Below, piece by piece: positions 1 to 7,834 of a stretch of DNA of 21,901 nucleotides. A model generated the notes under the pieces. The model had not been told where the DNA came from. It saw nothing but the letters and a program-made list of their open reading frames with translations, and did no database searches. Source of the DNA: GYS-P2D sp964522505 (lineage in GTDB: Bacteria; Bacteroidota; Bacteroidia; Chitinophagales; Saprospiraceae); NCBI GenBank assembly GCA_964522505.1, contig CAZFWJ010000056.1, positions 1-21,901 on the forward strand, read 5' to 3'. A program made the position numbers and the translations under genes. Positions within the stretch are counted from its first letter, which is position 1. Every line of letters begins with the position of its first letter.

Positions 1-746
1 TGGCCTGCGTCTTCTGGAAGGTAGTGAGCCTTAGATGAAGAAGGGATGCTTTCGTAAATCCCCTTCCAGTTGTTATACTCATTTTTTGCGGAGGTGATAA
101 ACACTGGAGTCTCAAGGCCAGCTGCATAATCCGCTATTTTCTTCCCTTCGTAGGTGAAGTATTCTCCTGGAGCAAAAGATAGAATCGCAGAAACATTGTC
201 CGAATATTCATTTCCAAGGATGAGCACAAGAGATGAGGAGTAAGAACTTCCCCATAGAACGATCTTGTCAGTATCGAACTCTTTTAATGAGAAATCTATA
301 GTTGCTCTGAGGTCGTCAATGGCGTCTACGAATTCGGTTGCTTTGCCCGCTGCTTTAGCGACTTTATGTGTTTCATTCGTTACGCCATTTACGCCGTCAC
401 CTGACCTTTGGTCAATCGCTATACAGGTGTAGCCAAGCTCATTTAATTTTGGCGCAGTTTCGATGTATTCACCTCGACTATAGCCTGCCTGATGAAAGAG
501 CAGTATGACTGGCTTGCTGCTGTTTTCAACTTCGTAGATATCAGCTGTAATTTGGAGGCCATCTTTGGACTTAATCGTAGTTGTCCTAACATCTTTAATT
601 GTATTCGAATTCATAGCCTTGTCATTTGTGTCTGCTTGCCCAATGTGATCTGTAGTAACAGAGCTTTCAATATTGTTGGTAGAACTACCATTCTTGCAGG
701 AGAGCAGAATGGCCAATAGCGTGAGTAATATGAATGTATATCTCAT
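1..746 (-). CDS. Lipoprotein alpha/beta hydrolase (dienelactone hydrolase-like), 3' end cut by window
   Basis: Predicted cell-envelope serine hydrolase of unknown substrate. I translated this reading frame directly; it starts at ATG 746 and stays open for 248 codons to the left edge. Residues 1-17 are a lipoprotein signal (MRYTFILLTLLAILLSC, lipid-attached Cys17), followed by a flexible Ser/Thr/Asn-rich linker to about residue 50. The alpha/beta hydrolase core then shows FHQAG (84-88), typical of the oxyanion region, and the nucleophile elbow GSSYS (166-170, Ser168). The strand PVFITSAKNE (214-223) is where the acidic triad member normally sits; it carries Glu rather than the usual Asp. The last full codons read EDAG and the next codon begins CA, so the catalytic His is probably cut by the edge. 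The family has many substrates (esters, lactones, acyl groups), so no specific reaction can be assigned. The gene is followed upstream by a 189-bp gap to the convergently unrelated argE stop, and looks monocistronic. Confidence 0.85.
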   Translation of the reverse strand, partial: MRYTFILLTLLAILLSCKNGSSTNNIESSVTTDHIGQADTNDKAMNSNTIKDVRTTTIKSKDGLQITADIYEVENSSKPVILLFHQAGYSRGEYIETAPKLNELGYTCIAIDQRSGDGVNGVTNETHKVAKAAGKATEFVDAIDDLRATIDFSLKEFDTDKIVLWGSSYSSSLVLILGNEYSDNVSAILSFAPGEYFTYEGKKIADYAAGLETPVFITSAKNEYNNWKGIYESIPSSSKAHYLPEDAG

Positions 747-935
747 GTGATGATGTTTATATATTTTTTTAAAAGTGAGCTTCTTTAGCGCGCTCAACAC
801 TGTGTATAACCTGTCATAGCCGATTTCGGTTTAAGAGAGTGTAATGTTCTTGCTGCTGAATAAAGAGATTCCGATAGTTGGCTTGTCTATCTATGTCATC
901 ATTATTCAGTAGGTCTCAATACTCGTTATGCTATA

Positions 936-2090
936 CTAAGAAAACTCCTTTATCAAATTTCGCAACATGATCATGCAGAGATCCAACTGCTCCTTCTCGA
1001 CAAATTCATTTGCTCGATGAGCTTGTGCAATATCCCCTGGTCCACAGATAACTGACTCAAATCCTGCCTCTGCAAATTGACCAGCTTCAGCGGCATAGGC
1101 GACTGCAGTAAGATCGTTCCGTCCCGATAGTTTCTGTACAAGAGGCACAATACTTAGATTCTCAGGCGTATCCAAGGCTGGCACATTAGAATGACTTTCT
1201 TCAGTAGAAATGGCAAAATTAGGAAAGCGCTTCCTGTTCTCTTGTTCTAACACCCGGCAGTAGTCATTAAATTCAGCAAGTATGTCAACGGCCTTATCTT
1301 TTGGGATGACCCTTACATCCCAATAAAAGCTCGCCGCATCAGAAATGACATTTGGAGCTATGCCGCTTTTTTCCATCAGTCCACAGTGTATAGTAGTATG
1401 GGGAGGTGTAAACCGATCGTCTGTCTGACCTGCATCGATAAGACTGTTCATCTTGGCTTCCAGCCACAAGATTAACCGTGCCGCTTCATTGATAGCGCTG
1501 ACTTCCTGTCGTATCCTGCTGCTATGACCTGCAGAACCATTAACTGTAGTGTTGTAGATGACGATGCCTTTTTGTCCTACGGCAGGCTGCATCATTGTCG
1601 CCTCGCCGATAATCGCATATTTGGGATGCTCGTTATAGTGAGTCATTATATCTGCTGCCAGCTCTGGCGCTGACAGACAACCGATCTCCTCATCATAGCT
1701 AAACGCAAAATATATGGGCCGAGTGAGATTCGCAGAGATAAACTCTGGAACCATCGCCAGGCAACAGGCTATGAAACCTTTCATATCGCAACTACCACGT
1801 GCATATATCTTTCCATCACCCTTATCCGTCAGCGTGAAGGGCTCCGAAGTCCATGGCTGCCCCTCCGTAGGGACAACATCCATATGTCCTGATAATACGA
1901 GGCCACCATCTACAGCAGGCCCTATCCTGCAGTGGATCGATCTTTTCGTGCCCTCTGGATTCGGTAGTGTTCGGTAGGTCACCCCATGCTCAGTGAGGTA
2001 GTTTTCTATCCATTGTGCTATGCTGATGTTGCTCTCTCCGCCTAAGACTGGAAACGAGACTAACTTTGATAAGATGTCTACTTGATTCAT
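936..2090 (-). CDS. argE: Acetylornithine deacetylase-like M20 metallopeptidase (ArgE type)
   Basis: Predicted cytosolic zinc amidohydrolase that removes the acetyl group from N-acetyl-L-ornithine (or a related N-acyl amino acid). At 384 aa it matches the length of classical ArgE. M20 metal ligands and catalytic residues are visible: SGHMDVVP (His69, Asp71), ARGSCDMKGF (Asp102), YDEE (Glu134/135), IIGEAT (Glu163) and the C-terminal GDIAQAHRANEF (His358), the last being characteristic of ArgE rather than of other M20 enzymes. The middle part (about 180-290) is the dimerisation/lid domain. It lies downstream of the YfcC-type transporter on the same strand, 141 bp apart. No other arginine biosynthesis gene is nearby, so it may act in uptake and breakdown of N-acetylated amino acids rather than in arginine synthesis; that is inference. 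A perfect inverted repeat sits 20 bp before its start codon. The symbol is family-level; substrate is not proven. Confidence 0.85.
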   Translation of the reverse strand: MNQVDILSKLVSFPVLGGESNISIAQWIENYLTEHGVTYRTLPNPEGTKRSIHCRIGPAVDGGLVLSGHMDVVPTEGQPWTSEPFTLTDKGDGKIYARGSCDMKGFIACCLAMVPEFISANLTRPIYFAFSYDEEIGCLSAPELAADIMTHYNEHPKYAIIGEATMMQPAVGQKGIVIYNTTVNGSAGHSSRIRQEVSAINEAARLILWLEAKMNSLIDAGQTDDRFTPPHTTIHCGLMEKSGIAPNVISDAASFYWDVRVIPKDKAVDILAEFNDYCRVLEQENRKRFPNFAISTEESHSNVPALDTPENLSIVPLVQKLSGRNDLTAVAYAAEAGQFAEAGFESVICGPGDIAQAHRANEFVEKEQLDLCMIMLRNLIKEFS

Positions 2091-2109
2091 AATTTTATTT
2101 ATGTCTGTC

Positions 2110-2130
2110 GTTAGCTTATGCTAAGCTAAC
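2110..2130. promoter_or_regulatory. Perfect inverted repeat upstream of argE (9-bp arms, 3-nt centre)
   Basis: The arms GTTAGCTTA (2110-2118) and TAAGCTAAC (2122-2130) are exact reverse complements around TGC. The element ends 20 bp before the argE start codon on the minus strand. It could be an operator for a dimeric regulator or an RNA hairpin in the leader. It does not resemble the usual ArgR box, and there is no U-run after it, so it is not an ordinary terminator. Confidence 0.5.
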
Positions 2131-2231
2131 TATTAGAGTGTACATTTTTGAAAAACCATAGGATTGACCTTATGGATTTTAGATGGAGAGGGCTTATGCA
2201 TTTTGCAATGCTATAAATCCCAATAGAGGAA

Positions 2232-3626
2232 TCAACTATACCCAATCAACACACTTATAACCAAAAAAATCAAACTTACTAAGAGAATCGTCAACATAAA
2301 CGGTGCTATAAATCGTAACCACCGATCAAAGGGTACCCTCGCCATGCTCAGCATGGCGATTAATCCACCGAGGGTAGGGTTGATAAGATTAGTCACGCCA
2401 TCTCCGATCTGAAAGGCCAGTATCGTCACTTGCCTGTTGAGTCCTACAATGTCGCCGATCGGTATCATGACTGGCAAGGTAGCCAGAGCTTGTCCACTTC
2501 CAGATGGAATCATAAGGTTCATCACGCATTGTGCCAGCGACATGATAATTGCTGACCCATAGGTGGGTAATGTTAGCAGCACTTCTGAGAGGTGATAAGC
2601 TATAGTATCGCTGATGGTACCCATCTCAAGGATGACCTTTATAGTTGTGGCTATGCCTACCATAAATGCGCCAGGCGCAACTACTGCTACAGAGTGTAGG
2701 GTAGTCTCGCTAATCTCTTTGGGAGAGAGCCTGGCGACGATTCCTGAACCAAGCGCCATGATGATGAACATGGCCGAGATTTCCTGGAGATACCAGTGGT
2801 AGTTAAATATACCGTATAGCATGATCGCCATGCCGCCTAAGAACACCAAGGCGACTAACCAATTGTTGACGCTCATGCTGTAATCTTCCAGCTTCTTGGA
2901 GAGCGTAAAGCCTTCTGTGTCCAGTCCAATGCCGAGGCTATTGGCAGCATCTGCTTCTATTTTTTTGAAATAACGCACATTGTAATACGCCAACATAGCC
3001 AGCGCAGAAAAACACAATATCGACCTGAGCAATGCTCCTGAAAACATCGGTAGCTCAGCAATCTTATGACCAGTGCCAATGGTATATGGATTGATAGGAG
3101 AGAGGCCGAATCCTATGGTTATCGCTGCCACAGATATGCCTACCGCCAGTATCAAATCTCCACCGATGGCCATCGCTAAGATAGCGCCAATAGGCACGAG
3201 TGCTATGTTGTTTTCATAGCCGACGCCAACACCCAGCATACCGAATACAAATGTCATCAGCACCACCAGCATATACTTACGCTTTAAGCCGAGCTGCTTG
3301 ACGATGGTGCCAACGGCATGTTCTATCATTTGAGATTTTTGGAGTATGCCGAACATGATACCACTTGTTAAAACAATCCAGATGATATCTGATGCGGTCT
3401 TAAAACCCTTCGCAAAAGCCACGAACATGTCTAAGAAACTAAGCGGTGATTGGGGCAGATATTTAAATGTGCCGGGAATCACTCGCTGTCGTCCATCGAC
3501 TAACTGTCTGTCGAAGCTTCCTGCTGGCAGTAGATAACTCATCGCAGTCGCCAGAACAATGATCCCAAATAGCATTACGAGCGGATGGGGGATGTACTCG
3601 TACCACTTCTTCTTATCTTTCGGCAT
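2232..3626 (-). CDS. YfcC-family (DcuC/AbgT-like) inner-membrane transporter
   Basis: Polytopic inner-membrane carrier of the YfcC/C4-dicarboxylate-anaerobic-carrier type, 464 aa, with about a dozen hydrophobic segments. Family signatures are visible in two pseudo-repeated halves: the pore-loop motifs GLSPINPYTIG (174-184) and IPSGSGQALATLP (373-385), then GDGVTNLINPT (408-418) in the C-terminal half. The N-terminus MPKDKKKWYEYIPHP followed by a hydrophobic helix, then PAGSFDR (34-40), also fits. Known relatives move small carboxylates, amino acids or aminoacyl conjugates (the related AbgT family moves p-aminobenzoyl-glutamate), usually driven by an ion gradient. Its position directly upstream of an ArgE-type deacetylase suggests import of an N-acyl amino acid or small peptide that the enzyme then hydrolyses; this is inference. 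A single hairpin at 2198-2211 lies in the gap before argE but has no U-tract, so read-through is likely. Confidence 0.85.
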   Translation of the reverse strand: MPKDKKKWYEYIPHPLVMLFGIIVLATAMSYLLPAGSFDRQLVDGRQRVIPGTFKYLPQSPLSFLDMFVAFAKGFKTASDIIWIVLTSGIMFGILQKSQMIEHAVGTIVKQLGLKRKYMLVVLMTFVFGMLGVGVGYENNIALVPIGAILAMAIGGDLILAVGISVAAITIGFGLSPINPYTIGTGHKIAELPMFSGALLRSILCFSALAMLAYYNVRYFKKIEADAANSLGIGLDTEGFTLSKKLEDYSMSVNNWLVALVFLGGMAIMLYGIFNYHWYLQEISAMFIIMALGSGIVARLSPKEISETTLHSVAVVAPGAFMVGIATTIKVILEMGTISDTIAYHLSEVLLTLPTYGSAIIMSLAQCVMNLMIPSGSGQALATLPVMIPIGDIVGLNRQVTILAFQIGDGVTNLINPTLGGLIAMLSMARVPFDRWLRFIAPFMLTILLVSLIFLVISVLIGYS

Positions 3627-3770
3627 ATCGTAAATATATCGGATATCTGTCAGCTATACACACATTGGATACCAGTAAAGGAATGGAGCTTTCTTGCACA
3701 ATATATTTGCTATTCTGTGGCAAGAGCATATCAGTTCTGATAGACTTTGTTTTAGTGACCTTCTACGCAA

Positions 3771-3795
3771 CAGCATTCCAAAAACATGAATGCTG
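3771..3795. other. Short stem-loop between the 3868 gene and the transporter
   Basis: CAGCATTC (3771-3778) and GAATGCTG (3788-3795) form an 8-bp perfect stem with a 9-nt loop, in the 241-bp gap downstream of the minus-strand gene ending at 3868. No T-run follows on either strand, so it is at best a weak terminator or a transcript-end stabiliser. Confidence 0.3.
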
Positions 3796-3867
3796 CTGGT
3801 GGGCTACAAATTGAAGTAAAACCTATGCGCAATTTCTGATAGCGCTGATCAATGAGGAAGAGCTCTC

Positions 3868-4686
3868 TTAGCGTCCAACTTTCTCTCCTCCAAATTGAAT
3901 CCATAAATAGCTTTTAGAGCCCAGACTAAAACCTTCATTTTCTGGCGAACCAAAAGTAGTGTGGTGAGAGAAAGGAGCAACGATTCCATTGATGCTTTTG
4001 AAATCTACAAACTGAGCTGTGACATGTACAAATCTGGCTTTCCCTCTATAAGTGAAATTTAGCCATTCAATCAGTTTGGTATCCTGATTTAAGTATAGCA
4101 CATACTGGTCATATTCTCGATTGACATCCTCACTACCCCAAGTAGCGTATAGTAAATCATAGCTTTCCCCTTTCACTGTACTTTCTCCACCATAGGCGAT
4201 GATCGGAGCTTCGCTAATGCGGAAAGGAAATTGAAACCAGTAATTACTGTTGACCATTTTTTCGTAGTAGCTTTTATGATGTTCAAACTCCTTTTGGCCA
4301 CCCTTGAGTAGATAAGATCTCCAGTTGTCCATTCCCCATGTTTGTCCTTTGTCAACACCGTTTAATAGTGTGTACTCACTATCATCTGTGCCCAAGATGG
4401 AAGTCATTTGAAACTGTATAGGTGCTTCTCCTTCGGTAGATAAGGTATCATCGGGCACACCTGCAAGCTGTACAAAACTGCCAGTCTTATGTGCCAGGAA
4501 ATTATCCTTTCCACCGTAAGCGGCTTGCATTTCATTCATTAATATGTTGCCTTTTGCAAAATCTTCTTCAGTGATTTTATCGCCCAAGTAGTTCGGTTTT
4601 ATATCGACTGGTGTATTGACGAACCAAGTTCCTCCGATCAGAAGGACACCTAAAATACCTCCGATTATTTTCCATTTTTTTTTCAT
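3868..4686 (-). CDS. Membrane-anchored extracytoplasmic protein of unknown function
   Basis: I do not recognise this protein at the family level. Choosing ATG 4686 gives 272 aa beginning MKKKWKIIGGILGVLLIGG: a lysine-rich start and one transmembrane helix (about 5-23), so the rest probably faces the periplasm. Other in-frame starts exist at 4692, 4701 and 4773; the longest adds about 29 residues without any signal character and is less likely. The body has alternating beta-type segments with many aromatic residues (for example GMDNWRSYLL, NYWFQFPFRI, YDQYVLYLNQDTKLIEWL) and a start of the pattern MNEMQAAYGGKDNFLAHKTGSF. Both recall LolA/DUF-type lipid-binding beta-sheet folds common in Bacteroidota; this is a weak structural guess. 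It is divergent from the helicase gene, with a 364-bp region between starts holding repeated half-sites, and 241 bp upstream of the transporter gene on the same strand. Confidence 0.75.
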   Translation of the reverse strand: MKKKWKIIGGILGVLLIGGTWFVNTPVDIKPNYLGDKITEEDFAKGNILMNEMQAAYGGKDNFLAHKTGSFVQLAGVPDDTLSTEGEAPIQFQMTSILGTDDSEYTLLNGVDKGQTWGMDNWRSYLLKGGQKEFEHHKSYYEKMVNSNYWFQFPFRISEAPIIAYGGESTVKGESYDLLYATWGSEDVNREYDQYVLYLNQDTKLIEWLNFTYRGKARFVHVTAQFVDFKSINGIVAPFSHHTTFGSPENEGFSLGSKSYLWIQFGGEKVGR

Positions 4687-5050
4687 AGTCATTGTATTCA
4701 TAGACTGCCAGTGACATATAATGATCCGTTCAGTGATTCGTTTGACTGACCATATTCTTGAGTTGAGAACCAATCTTAAAACTAACTACTAATTGTCGAA
4801 TTGCTCGGATATGAGTCTATTACATGTCTATTATTGATATGAAATAGACAAGATGTGACACACATTCCGATGAACAATTATAGCGTATTATCCATGTATA
4901 TGCGGATGTTATATGTATTATGGTGCATAGGCTGTTGCAGGGCAAATGCTTTCTTTAGATATTAATGTTATAAACAACAATATATAACCATGCAATAGCT
5001 ATTGAGTCGTACTATAAAGCAGTCTTCTTACATTTACACAGATAGATATT
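4687..5050. other. Divergent intergenic region between the 4686 gene and the helicase
   Basis: AT-rich 364 bp separating two divergently transcribed genes, so it must hold promoters for both. I found no convincing -33/-7 pair. The only clear structure is the set of GTCTATT half-sites at 4815-4850. Confidence 0.6.
4815..4850. promoter_or_regulatory. Operator-like cluster of three GTCTATT half-sites
   Basis: GTCTATTA occurs twice in direct orientation, at 4815-4822 and 4826-4833, with starts 11 bp apart (about one helical turn). The second copy is also the left arm of an inverted repeat, TGTCTATT (4825-4832) with AATAGACA (4843-4850), around a 10-bp centre. This arrangement is typical of cooperative binding by a dimeric regulator. 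Which of the two divergent genes it controls cannot be told; the regulator is unknown. Confidence 0.4.
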
Positions 5051-7198
5051 ATGAATCCTGCAGAAGTCGCTAAAGAGTTTGTCCTACACACCGATATGCA
5101 CGTATTTCTTACGGGCAAGGCAGGTACAGGTAAGACCACTTTATTGCGTAAGATTGCTGAAGAGAGCCGTAAGAATATGGTAATCACAGCACCCACAGGT
5201 GTGGCGGCGATTAATGCTGGGGGGATGACCATACACTCGTTCTTTCAGTTGCCGAGTAGTGCATTCGTGCCGACACATCCTGGTTATGCTGTTGATGGCG
5301 TAATGGACTGGCGCACGTTGGCACAGCAGCATCGCCTACGCAAGGAGAAGCGCAAGATCTTGATGGAACTAGAGTTGCTCATCATTGATGAGATCAGTAT
5401 GGTCCGGGCGGATTTACTCGATGCCATAGACTTCACTCTACGACGTATCCGCAAGCGAGAAGAGCCATTCGGTGGGGTACAGTTACTGGCAATCGGAGAC
5501 TTGTTTCAGTTGGCACCAGTAGTACGAGAAGAGAGTTGGTCACAACTCAGGTCTACCTATCAGTCTCCATTTTTCTTTGACTCGCTGGTCTGGCAACGCT
5601 GTTCGCATGTCGCTGTTGAGTTACAGACGGTGTATCGTCAAGAGGACCAGACCTTTGTGGATATCCTCAATAATATCCGAGAGGGTAATTATGAGGAGGA
5701 CGATTTTGCTCAGCTCAATGAGCGCTATCGTGATGAAGTAGAGGAGTCAGACATCATCACGCTTACGACACATAATCGAAAGGCCGATGCTATCAATTCT
5801 CGTGAGCTGGCTCACCTCGAATCAACAGAAATCAGTCTCGAGGCAAGCGTGACAGGTAAGTTTAACGAGAACTCTTATCCCTTGCCTGAGGAGATCATCG
5901 TCAAGAAAGACGCTCGGGTAATGTTTGTCCGCAATCATCCCGATGGCTTCTACTACAATGGCAAGATCGGTGTGGTGACAGGTATGCATGACGAGATGTT
6001 ATTCGTAAAGGCAGCGGATGAGCGAGAGCCCATAGCCGTCGAGCCCAGCGAATGGAAGAATAATCGATATGCCCTCGATGATGAAACTAAGGAAATCAAG
6101 GTCGAAGAGGTGGGCAGCTATAAGCAGTATCCGATCCGCTTGGCATGGGCGGTCACCGTACATAAGAGCCAAGGGCTGACTTTTGATGAGATCAATGTAG
6201 ACTTAGCAGATACCTTTGCTCCTGGGCAGCTTTATGTGGCGCTGAGTAGGTGTAGAACTTTAGAAGGGCTTACCCTCAAGAGCAAGCTGCGTCAGGAGAA
6301 TATTAAGGTGGATCAGCGAGTACTGTCATACTATCGACAGATCAGGATAGATCAGGACCATGCGGCTATCCTCGAGGAGCGCAAACTAAAGTTTGAGCAG
6401 AAGCGGCTAAAGGAACTGTTCTCCCTGCAGAAACTTATCGTGTTGACAGATCAATGGGTCGATTACCTCAAGGATGAAGACCCACCAGATAAAAACAAGT
6501 TTCTTAAGCTCGCCCATACTATCAAGACGACCCTGACAGATCTGGATAAGACAGGTATTAAGTTTAGGCAGCAGCTCGAATATTTGTTTGAACAAGAGGG
6601 CGATCAGCAGAAAACCATCGTAGGGCGTGTAGATAAAGCCATAGGGTACTTTACCGATCAGCTTTATGATAATTGTATCCAACCGCTGGAGGAACTGTAT
6701 AAAGAATACAAGAAGGTTAAGTCATCGGTCCTCATCAAAAATATGATGTCACTCAACAATGCCCTATGGCATCATATGCAAGGAATCTATGAGCTGAGTT
6801 ATCAGAACTATAAGATATACTCATCGATTCCTAAGCATAAGAAGACGATCTATTTTGATCCTAGCAAGAAGGCTCCTAAGCGAGTTAAAGGGGCCACCTA
6901 TGATCTCACTTACAAGTTGTTCAAGGCAGGGCAGACCGTAGCGGATATCGCTAAACAGCGCTCTTTAGCATCGAGTACGGTAGAGAGCCATTTAGGTAAA
7001 CTGTTGCAGGATGAGAAGTTAACGATCAATGAGTTGATGCCGCAAGAGCGCATCGATAAGGTTTATCCTTTACTAGTTGAGCACATAAATCTGGAGCTGT
7101 CCGATATGCGCAACAAGATTCCATTCTATACGAGCTTTGCAGAATTGAGGTGGTTGCGGACTTGGTATAAGAAGACTGGCGCTGACAAAGTAGAATAG
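5051..7198 (+). CDS. Pif1-like SF1B DNA helicase with C-terminal helix-turn-helix module
   Basis: Predicted cytosolic 5'-3' DNA helicase, 715 aa. All core SF1 motifs are visible: Walker A GKAGTGKT (22-29), motif Ia TAPTGVAAINAGG (46-58), Walker B IIDEIS (111-116), motif III GDLFQLAPV (149-157), motif V TVHKSQG (369-375) and motif VI YVALSRCR (395-402). The Pif1/RecD-like order and the spacing of V and VI support SF1B. Residues about 440-600 are charged and helical. The C-terminus (about 616-665, TYDLTYKLFKAGQTVADIA onward) looks like the helix-turn-helix module found at the end of many Bacteroidota Pif1-like and RecQ-like helicases. Likely roles are replication-fork progress, G-quadruplex removal or recombination. 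It stands alone on its strand, 98 bp before the next gene, with no evident operon partner. Start ATG 5051 is directly followed by a sequence matching the usual family N-terminus. Confidence 0.92.
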   Translation: MNPAEVAKEFVLHTDMHVFLTGKAGTGKTTLLRKIAEESRKNMVITAPTGVAAINAGGMTIHSFFQLPSSAFVPTHPGYAVDGVMDWRTLAQQHRLRKEKRKILMELELLIIDEISMVRADLLDAIDFTLRRIRKREEPFGGVQLLAIGDLFQLAPVVREESWSQLRSTYQSPFFFDSLVWQRCSHVAVELQTVYRQEDQTFVDILNNIREGNYEEDDFAQLNERYRDEVEESDIITLTTHNRKADAINSRELAHLESTEISLEASVTGKFNENSYPLPEEIIVKKDARVMFVRNHPDGFYYNGKIGVVTGMHDEMLFVKAADEREPIAVEPSEWKNNRYALDDETKEIKVEEVGSYKQYPIRLAWAVTVHKSQGLTFDEINVDLADTFAPGQLYVALSRCRTLEGLTLKSKLRQENIKVDQRVLSYYRQIRIDQDHAAILEERKLKFEQKRLKELFSLQKLIVLTDQWVDYLKDEDPPDKNKFLKLAHTIKTTLTDLDKTGIKFRQQLEYLFEQEGDQQKTIVGRVDKAIGYFTDQLYDNCIQPLEELYKEYKKVKSSVLIKNMMSLNNALWHHMQGIYELSYQNYKIYSSIPKHKKTIYFDPSKKAPKRVKGATYDLTYKLFKAGQTVADIAKQRSLASSTVESHLGKLLQDEKLTINELMPQERIDKVYPLLVEHINLELSDMRNKIPFYTSFAELRWLRTWYKKTGADKVE

Positions 7199-7296
7199 GG
7201 CGACATAAATTGTTAAATTGATGTTGTTACTAGTGACTCTTTCTTGCCTTAATTCGTCCAAAGAGCATTATTTCATGTTTTAAATTAAACAGATAC

Positions 7297-7761
7297 ATGC
7301 TCGAAGTTCTAAAACAAATGGCTATCAAACAATTGATGTCCAAAATGGCATCAAATGCATTAGGTGCTGCAGAAACACAAGAAGCGGCTTCAGAAGGTGC
7401 TGGCGGAATCATGGACATTCTAATGTCAAAAGTTTCTGGTGGTCAATTAGATCAGGTGAAAGATCTCTTTTCAGGTGGAAATCTTGAAGAAAGCGGAATT
7501 TTTGCAGAGGCCAAGGCAAAAATGCAAGAGACGTTACAAGCTAAAGGAATGAGCGCTGAGGAAGCTCAAGCTGAAGCGGCCAATACTACTCCTGATGTAC
7601 TTAATAGTTTAAAAGAGCGATTTCAATCATCAGATGAAGCGGATTCAGCTTTCGATCTTAACAATTTGTCAAATTTGCTCCCAGGCGGTGCAGGCGAGAT
7701 CTTGAAGAATATCGGCGGTGCTGGTGACCTATTAAATAAGGCTAAGAACCTACTCGGATAA
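7297..7761 (+). CDS. Small soluble helical protein of unknown function (DUF937-like character)
   Basis: 154 aa, acidic and rich in Ala, Gly, Leu and Glu, with no signal peptide or transmembrane segment, so probably cytosolic. The start MLEVLKQMAIKQLMSKMASNALG is an amphipathic helix. Gly-rich turns (SEGAGGIMDIL, VSGGQLDQVKDLFSGGN, LLPGGAGEILKNIGGAGDLL) separate short helices; this helix/Gly-Gly alternation recalls DUF937/YidB-like small proteins, but I would not assign it firmly. There is no catalytic motif. It lies 98 bp after the helicase and is closed by a strong terminator 31 bp beyond its stop codon, so it is probably a separate or partly co-transcribed unit. Codon usage and clean termination make it a believable gene. 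Confidence 0.75.
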   Translation: MLEVLKQMAIKQLMSKMASNALGAAETQEAASEGAGGIMDILMSKVSGGQLDQVKDLFSGGNLEESGIFAEAKAKMQETLQAKGMSAEEAQAEAANTTPDVLNSLKERFQSSDEADSAFDLNNLSNLLPGGAGEILKNIGGAGDLLNKAKNLLG

Positions 7762-7792
7762 GAAATTAATTCGAGAGCAAACAAACTTTTAT

Positions 7793-7825
7793 AAGCCAGC
7801 GGACTTTGTTTTGCTGGCTTTTTTT
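7793..7825 (+). terminator. Rho-independent terminator of the 7297-7761 gene
   Basis: AAGCCAGC (7793-7800) pairs exactly with GCTGGCTT (7813-7820) around a 12-nt loop, followed by a T-run to 7825. The T-tract is on the plus strand only; the minus-strand version has weak T content. It separates the gene from the convergent response-regulator gene whose stop is at 7835. Confidence 0.85.
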
Positions 7826-7834
7826 AGGTCTGTG

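Noticed and set aside
492..719. Plus-strand open frame of 75 codons
   Set aside because: It lies entirely antisense to the lipoprotein hydrolase, which has a signal peptide, nucleophile elbow and family motifs; the plus-strand product has no recognisable features.
787..794. AGCGCGCT self-complementary octamer upstream of the hydrolase
   Set aside because: Too short to separate from chance and not placed clearly relative to a promoter.
856..909. Inverted repeat CTGAATAA / TTATTCAG with a 38-nt centre
   Set aside because: Arms are short and AT-rich, the loop is long, and no T-run follows; it is weak as a terminator of either gene.
3702..3709. Plus-strand TATATTTG, an exact TAnnTTTG match
   Set aside because: Both flanking genes are on the minus strand, so this promoter-like sequence has no gene to serve and is likely chance in AT-rich DNA.
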